This document shows, in pieces, positions 60,442 through 64,000 of a stretch of 64,000 bases of DNA (the stretch's first letter is position 1; each line of letters opens with the position of its first letter). The position numbers and the translations under genes were made by a program. The notes under the pieces are model-generated. The model ran no database searches and was not told the DNA's origin. It saw nothing but the letters and a program-made list of their open reading frames with translations. This DNA is from Haemophilus parainfluenzae (GTDB lineage: Bacteria; Pseudomonadota; Gammaproteobacteria; Enterobacterales; Pasteurellaceae): contig NZ_QEPQ01000001.1 of the NCBI RefSeq assembly GCF_003252795.1, positions 186,001 through 250,000 on the forward strand, written 5' to 3'.

Positions 60442-61157
60442 TATTTTTTCCTTTCTTGTTCGAGTTTACTCACTAAGAAATCTAATACCGCAACGCCATA
60501 ATCATCGTTATACAATGTACTCGCGGTGAGAACATATTTTCCGCCCACCACCACATAAGGGAACGTAAATACACCATATTCTTCTGTTAAATTAATGGCA
60601 TCATTCACATCTTCTTTTACTTCAGCTGAATGCACGACTTTATTAAATTCAGCTTTACTGATTCCTTGCGAGACTATCCATTCACGCATCTTATCTAATG
60701 ACGATAATTCGGTATAACGTGCCTTTTCAGAGGTTTCAAATAACAGCGTATCTGACAACTCGCCTACTTTTAAACGCTGTAAGGTATAAAATATTGTCGC
60801 TGAAAATTTTGCTTCGTTCGTAGCAACCGGGTATTCATCTAATGCCACTTTATTTGGGCGAATTTGGCTATAAAGCTGCAAGATGTCTTGCGCTGAAGAA
60901 CAAACTCGACAGTCATAATCAAAGAAAAATTGGATCGGAATTTTACGATCGCTTCTTTTGGCTTGTTCAATCGGTTCTTGATATGAAAAATAATCTCGAC
61001 CATCTTCAAACTGTGCGACATTCGCTGGTGGTAAGTGCGGTGGATTTTTGGCAGAAAAATCCTTTGCACTGACTTCACCGAATGCGACATTCGTCACACT
61101 CAGCAATATCATTGCAAAGGATCCTTTTAATAATTTATTCTGCCAAACTTTTTTCAT
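60441..61157 (-). CDS. DsbA-like periplasmic thiol:disulfide protein with CRVC active site
   Basis: A 238-residue exported thioredoxin-fold protein: signal peptide cleaved after AFG (about residue 27), [14 protein letters not shown] (Cys83, Cys86), helical insert, cis-Pro near FPYVVV. The CRVC dipeptide is unlike DsbA (CPHC) or DsbC (CGYC-type), so the redox potential may differ. It sits 3 nt after recJ and overlaps mtnN by 1 nt. I recall the same arrangement in H. influenzae (HI1213-1216). Confidence 0.85.
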   Translation of the reverse strand: MKKVWQNKLLKGSFAMILLSVTNVAFGEVSAKDFSAKNPPHLPPANVAQFEDGRDYFSYQEPIEQAKRSDRKIPIQFFFDYDCRVCSSAQDILQLYSQIRPNKVALDEYPVATNEAKFSATIFYTLQRLKVGELSDTLLFETSEKARYTELSSLDKMREWIVSQGISKAEFNKVVHSAEVKEDVNDAINLTEEYGVFTFPYVVVGGKYVLTASTLYNDDYGVAVLDFLVSKLEQERKK

Positions 61158-61160
61158 AAA

Positions 61161-62885
61161 TTAACCAATTGGTTCAATATAATCGACTAATAATTGGACG
61201 TTTCGATTTCCACGAAACTCATTAATTTCTAACTTATAAGCAAATTTTGCCTGCTTAATCGACAAATCGGGATAATACCGAGTATCGATATTAAACGCAA
61301 TGGCATCTAATAATGGACCACCATTTTTAGGCTCAACAAGCATTTTTAAATGATTTTGATTTTGTCCGATAGCACGTTGCTCAAAAATTTTAAACTCACC
61401 ATCAAAAACAGGCTCAGGAAAAGCTTGTCCCCAAGGTCCGCCAGATTTTATCACTTCTGCTGTTTCAATACTAAATTCATTTGCTTGAAGTTCGCCATCC
61501 GTCCAAATTACACCTTGTAATTGATCTTCATTTAACCAATCTTGCACCGTTTGATTAAAAATCTTTTGAAAATCAGGGAAAAAGCTTTCTTTAATGCTTA
61601 ATCCTGCTGCCATGGCATGACCGCCAAATTTTAAAATCATATCAGGATGTTGGGAATGGATGCGCTCTAATACATCGCGCATATGCAAGCCTTCAATTGA
61701 ACGCGCAGAACCTTTTAAAATACCTTCTTGATCTTGTGCAAAAGCAATAACGGGTCGATGGTATTGATCTTTGATTCGAGAAGCTACAATGCCTAATACG
61801 CCTTGATGCCAATCTGGCTGGAATAAGGCTATCCCCATAGGTAATTCATCAGAAAGTGCGGTGAGATTTCGGCAAATTTCTAAGGCTTCTAACTTCATGT
61901 CTTGCTCAATTTCTTTTCTGGCTTGATTTAAACTATCCAAATCTAAGGCTTGCGCTCTAGCCTCTTGCATACTTTCTGTAAGTAATAACTCCACACCAAC
62001 AGACATATTATCTAATCGACCCGCAGCATTTAAACGGGGAGCAATCGCAAAACCCAAATCAGCCGAACAAAGTTTTTCAACTTCCCGATTAGCCACTTCT
62101 GCGAGAGCAATAATTCCTGGTCGACAACGTTTCGCACGAATTCGCATCAAGCCTTGATGGGCTAAAATACGGTTATTTTGATCAAGGGGAACAACGTCTG
62201 CAATTGTGCCGAGCGCGACTAAATCCAGTAATTCAGTAAAATTAGGTTGTGTTTCTGCCGTAAAAATACCCAATTCGCGAAATTTAGCACGCAAAGCGAG
62301 CATTAAATAAAACGCCACGCCTACGCCGGCTAAACATTTTGAAGGGAAATCACATTGTTGCAAATTTGGATTAACAATGGCATCAGCATTTGGCAGTATT
62401 TCTGGCGGTAAGTGATGATCGGTAATCAACACCTTCACCCCTTGCTCTTTTAAATACGCCACGCCCTCAAAGGAGGATACTCCGTTATCTACCGTCATCA
62501 ATAACTGCACGCCTTTTTCCATTGCCATTTCAGCAACTGGCACACTCAATCCATACCCTTGTTCAAAACGATTTGGCACAAGATATTCCACATCAGTAAA
62601 GCCAAGCATACGCAAAGCTAATACTGAAAGTGCCGTACTGGTTGCTCCATCGGCATCAAAATCACCGACGATAACAATCTTTTGTTGCTGTTGATAAGCT
62701 TCAAACAATAAATCCACGGCTTGTTGAATACCGTATAATTTATTAGGGTTCAGCATTGATTGCAAAGTGCGGTCTAATTCTTGGCTATTTTTGATATGAC
62801 GAGAACGATAGAGACGATCGAGTAATGCATTATCTGAAACAGGATTTCCGGCAGGAATTTCACGACGTTTGATGAGTTTTTTCAC
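61161..62885 (-). CDS. recJ: Single-stranded-DNA-specific exonuclease RecJ
   Basis: 5'-3' exonuclease in recombination and mismatch repair. 574 residues. DHH phosphoesterase motifs DFDADGATSTAL, LITDHHLPPE and ALGTIADVVPL, then a DHHA1 domain (KFGGHAMAAG) and an OB fold at the end. The start is GTG (KKLIKRREIP), similar to E. coli. Confidence 0.96.
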   Translation of the reverse strand: MKKLIKRREIPAGNPVSDNALLDRLYRSRHIKNSQELDRTLQSMLNPNKLYGIQQAVDLLFEAYQQQQKIVIVGDFDADGATSTALSVLALRMLGFTDVEYLVPNRFEQGYGLSVPVAEMAMEKGVQLLMTVDNGVSSFEGVAYLKEQGVKVLITDHHLPPEILPNADAIVNPNLQQCDFPSKCLAGVGVAFYLMLALRAKFRELGIFTAETQPNFTELLDLVALGTIADVVPLDQNNRILAHQGLMRIRAKRCRPGIIALAEVANREVEKLCSADLGFAIAPRLNAAGRLDNMSVGVELLLTESMQEARAQALDLDSLNQARKEIEQDMKLEALEICRNLTALSDELPMGIALFQPDWHQGVLGIVASRIKDQYHRPVIAFAQDQEGILKGSARSIEGLHMRDVLERIHSQHPDMILKFGGHAMAAGLSIKESFFPDFQKIFNQTVQDWLNEDQLQGVIWTDGELQANEFSIETAEVIKSGGPWGQAFPEPVFDGEFKIFEQRAIGQNQNHLKMLVEPKNGGPLLDAIAFNIDTRYYPDLSIKQAKFAYKLEINEFRGNRNVQLLVDYIEPIG

Positions 62886-62952
62886 AGTATTTTGTTATTA
62901 AAAATGACCACTAAAGGAACATTCGATATGTGCTTTGATGATATGAATATTT

Positions 62953-62976
62953 TAAGGGCGTATATCATACGCCCTC
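62953..62976 (-). terminator. Hairpin after dsbC
   Basis: AGGGCGTA and TACGCCCT with loop TATCA. Short T tract on the minus strand. Confidence 0.65.
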
Positions 62977-62987
62977 ACTACTAACAA

Positions 62988-63674
62988 TTATTGTGCTGAT
63001 TCTTGTAACACAGCTAATAAATCTTGAGGTTTTAAATATCCCCCAAGCATTTCACCTGTTGAAGTCACAATACTTGGCGTACCTTTCACACCAAGTTGTA
63101 CACCTAAATCATACTGTTTTTTCACAATGTTAGGTGTTTTCAATTCTTTTGGTAAGTTACCTTTTTCTGCTTCGTTCAATGCAAATACAGGATCTTTCGC
63201 TGTCCAAATGGCTTCCATTTGGCGAGCTGTTTCATTCATTCCAGCACGTGGGAATGCAAGATAACGAACGGTAATACCTAAATCATTATATTCTTTCACT
63301 TGTTGATGAAGGATATGGCAATAATGACAAGTAATATCCATGAATACGGTCACAACATATTTTTCATTTTTTGCCGGATAAATGATCATTTCGTTTTTTA
63401 ACGCATTCACTTTATCCGCTAAAAGTTTACCTGCCACATCAACTGGGCCTTTATTTGTTAATTCATACATTTTGCCTTGCAAAACATATTGACCATTTTC
63501 ACTTACATATAAAATGCCTTGATCAGTCACCGCTGTTTTAAGGCCTTTTACCGGTGAATCTTTCACTTCAATATTTTTCGCACCTAATGCTTGTAATTTC
63601 GATTTAATCTCAGCATCAGTCGCCATCGCAGTGGCAGAAGCAGTGATTAAAAGTGCGGTCAGTAATTTTTTCAT
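62988..63674 (-). CDS. dsbC: Thiol:disulfide isomerase DsbC
   Basis: Periplasmic disulfide isomerase, 228 residues, starting MKKLLTALL (signal peptide, cleavage after AMA). N-terminal dimerisation domain, thioredoxin-like domain with DITCHYCHILH active site and cis-Pro TPSIV. The in-frame extension to 63701 was rejected. Together with the DsbA-like gene and CcdA it suggests an active periplasmic redox network. Confidence 0.95.
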   Translation of the reverse strand: MKKLLTALLITASATAMATDAEIKSKLQALGAKNIEVKDSPVKGLKTAVTDQGILYVSENGQYVLQGKMYELTNKGPVDVAGKLLADKVNALKNEMIIYPAKNEKYVVTVFMDITCHYCHILHQQVKEYNDLGITVRYLAFPRAGMNETARQMEAIWTAKDPVFALNEAEKGNLPKELKTPNIVKKQYDLGVQLGVKGTPSIVTSTGEMLGGYLKPQDLLAVLQESAQ

Positions 63675-63800
63675 TTTTATTCCTAAATATCTAAACAACA
63701 AAGATTAGAATTATAAATGGATCGATGATTTGTGCAAGCCAAACTACCCAAAAAACTGAAAATGACTTATACTTCTGCCGCTTATAGAGGTTTATTTATT

Positions 63801-64000
63801 ATGTTTGAAATTAATCCAATCAAAAACAAAATCGCCGACCTTTCCGAGCGCACATCTGTGCTTCGGGGGTATCTTTGACTTCGATGAAAAAGTTGAGCGT
63901 TTAGAAGAAGTTAATGCCGAATTAGAACAACCCGATGTGTGGAACGATCCTGAAAAAGCTCAAGCGCTTGGGAAAGAACGCGTTTCACTTGAACAAGTGG
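63801..64000 (+). CDS. prfB: Peptide chain release factor 2 (5' part, programmed +1 frameshift)
   Basis: The first 25 codons are [10 protein letters not shown]... VLRGYL, followed by an in-frame UGA at codon 26 (63876-63878) in the context CGGGGGTATCTTTGAC. A +1 slip on CTTT continues as [17 protein letters not shown] (from 63877), which is RF2. This autoregulatory site is classical; RF2 shortage promotes the shift. No single-frame ORF covers the gene. The 3' part is outside the window. Confidence 0.96.
63865..63879 (+). promoter_or_regulatory. RF2 programmed +1 frameshift site
   Basis: Internal Shine-Dalgarno-like GGGGG (63865-63869), slippery CTT (63873-63875) and UGA followed by C. Confidence 0.95.

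Overview
The window is a stretch of a Pasteurellaceae chromosome, most likely Haemophilus and probably close to H. parainfluenzae. The evidence is the very frequent Hin-type DNA uptake signal sequence (core AAGTGCGGT or its complement) inside genes and as inverted pairs at gene ends, the AT-rich composition, Haemophilus-like protein sequences and gene orders, and a sucrose module. Species assignment is inference. No rRNA operon, CRISPR array or prophage was seen.

Layout. 1-20 kb is core metabolism and translation: metG (5' end missing), tehB, dapD, two small lipoproteins, yecM, argS, smrB, prmB, an MFS transporter, the yciO-rluB-cysB operon, sucCD, a CytX-type permease and sucAB. At 20-21.7 kb are a ComEA-like DNA-binding protein with a long LEA-like insert and a YccA-type membrane protein. 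At 21.8-24.8 kb is an IS3-like element with terminal inverted repeats and a 3-bp direct repeat at its borders. Its middle has been replaced by a methionine sulfoxide repair operon (msrAB, ccdA, tlpA-like) that has its own ECF-type promoter candidate. sfsA and tyrS follow. Between them a promoter with two Fur boxes runs into an intrinsic terminator about 70 nt later, with no reading frame: a candidate iron-responsive small RNA.

27-31.4 kb is a sucrose/fructose module (fructokinase, GST, sucrose-6-phosphate hydrolase, Set-family sugar transporter). Then come pgi, alr, dnaB and pykA, and a tRNA-Val(GAC). At 37.6-41.8 kb are a Fur-boxed TonB-dependent siderophore receptor and an SbmA/YddA-like ABC protein. 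At 41.9-45.1 kb is a short envelope-polysaccharide cluster (flippase, pyruvyl transferase, YdcF-like protein). A nitroreductase and a NicO nickel/cobalt exporter or importer pair follow. The 47.5-47.85 kb gap holds a perfect FNR box and a short predicted transcript ending in a terminator. Next are ettA, a SirB2-like protein and the conserved block yciH-pyrF-lapB-lapA-ihfB-rpsA-cmk.

55.5-59.6 kb is an accessory operon without uptake sequences. It encodes one polypeptide that joins a periplasmic amino-acid-binding domain, a permease and an ATPase, followed by an L-2-amino-thiazoline-4-carboxylate (ATC) hydrolase-like protein and an N-carbamoyl-L-amino-acid hydrolase-like protein. Together they suggest import of a thiazoline/carbamoyl-cysteine compound and its conversion to L-cysteine. 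The window ends with mtnN, a DsbA-like protein, recJ, dsbC, and the start of prfB with its programmed +1 frameshift site.

Most promising for new biology: the ATC/carbamoyl-cysteine operon with its three-domain transporter, the IS-bounded msrAB operon, and two predicted small RNAs under Fur and FNR control.
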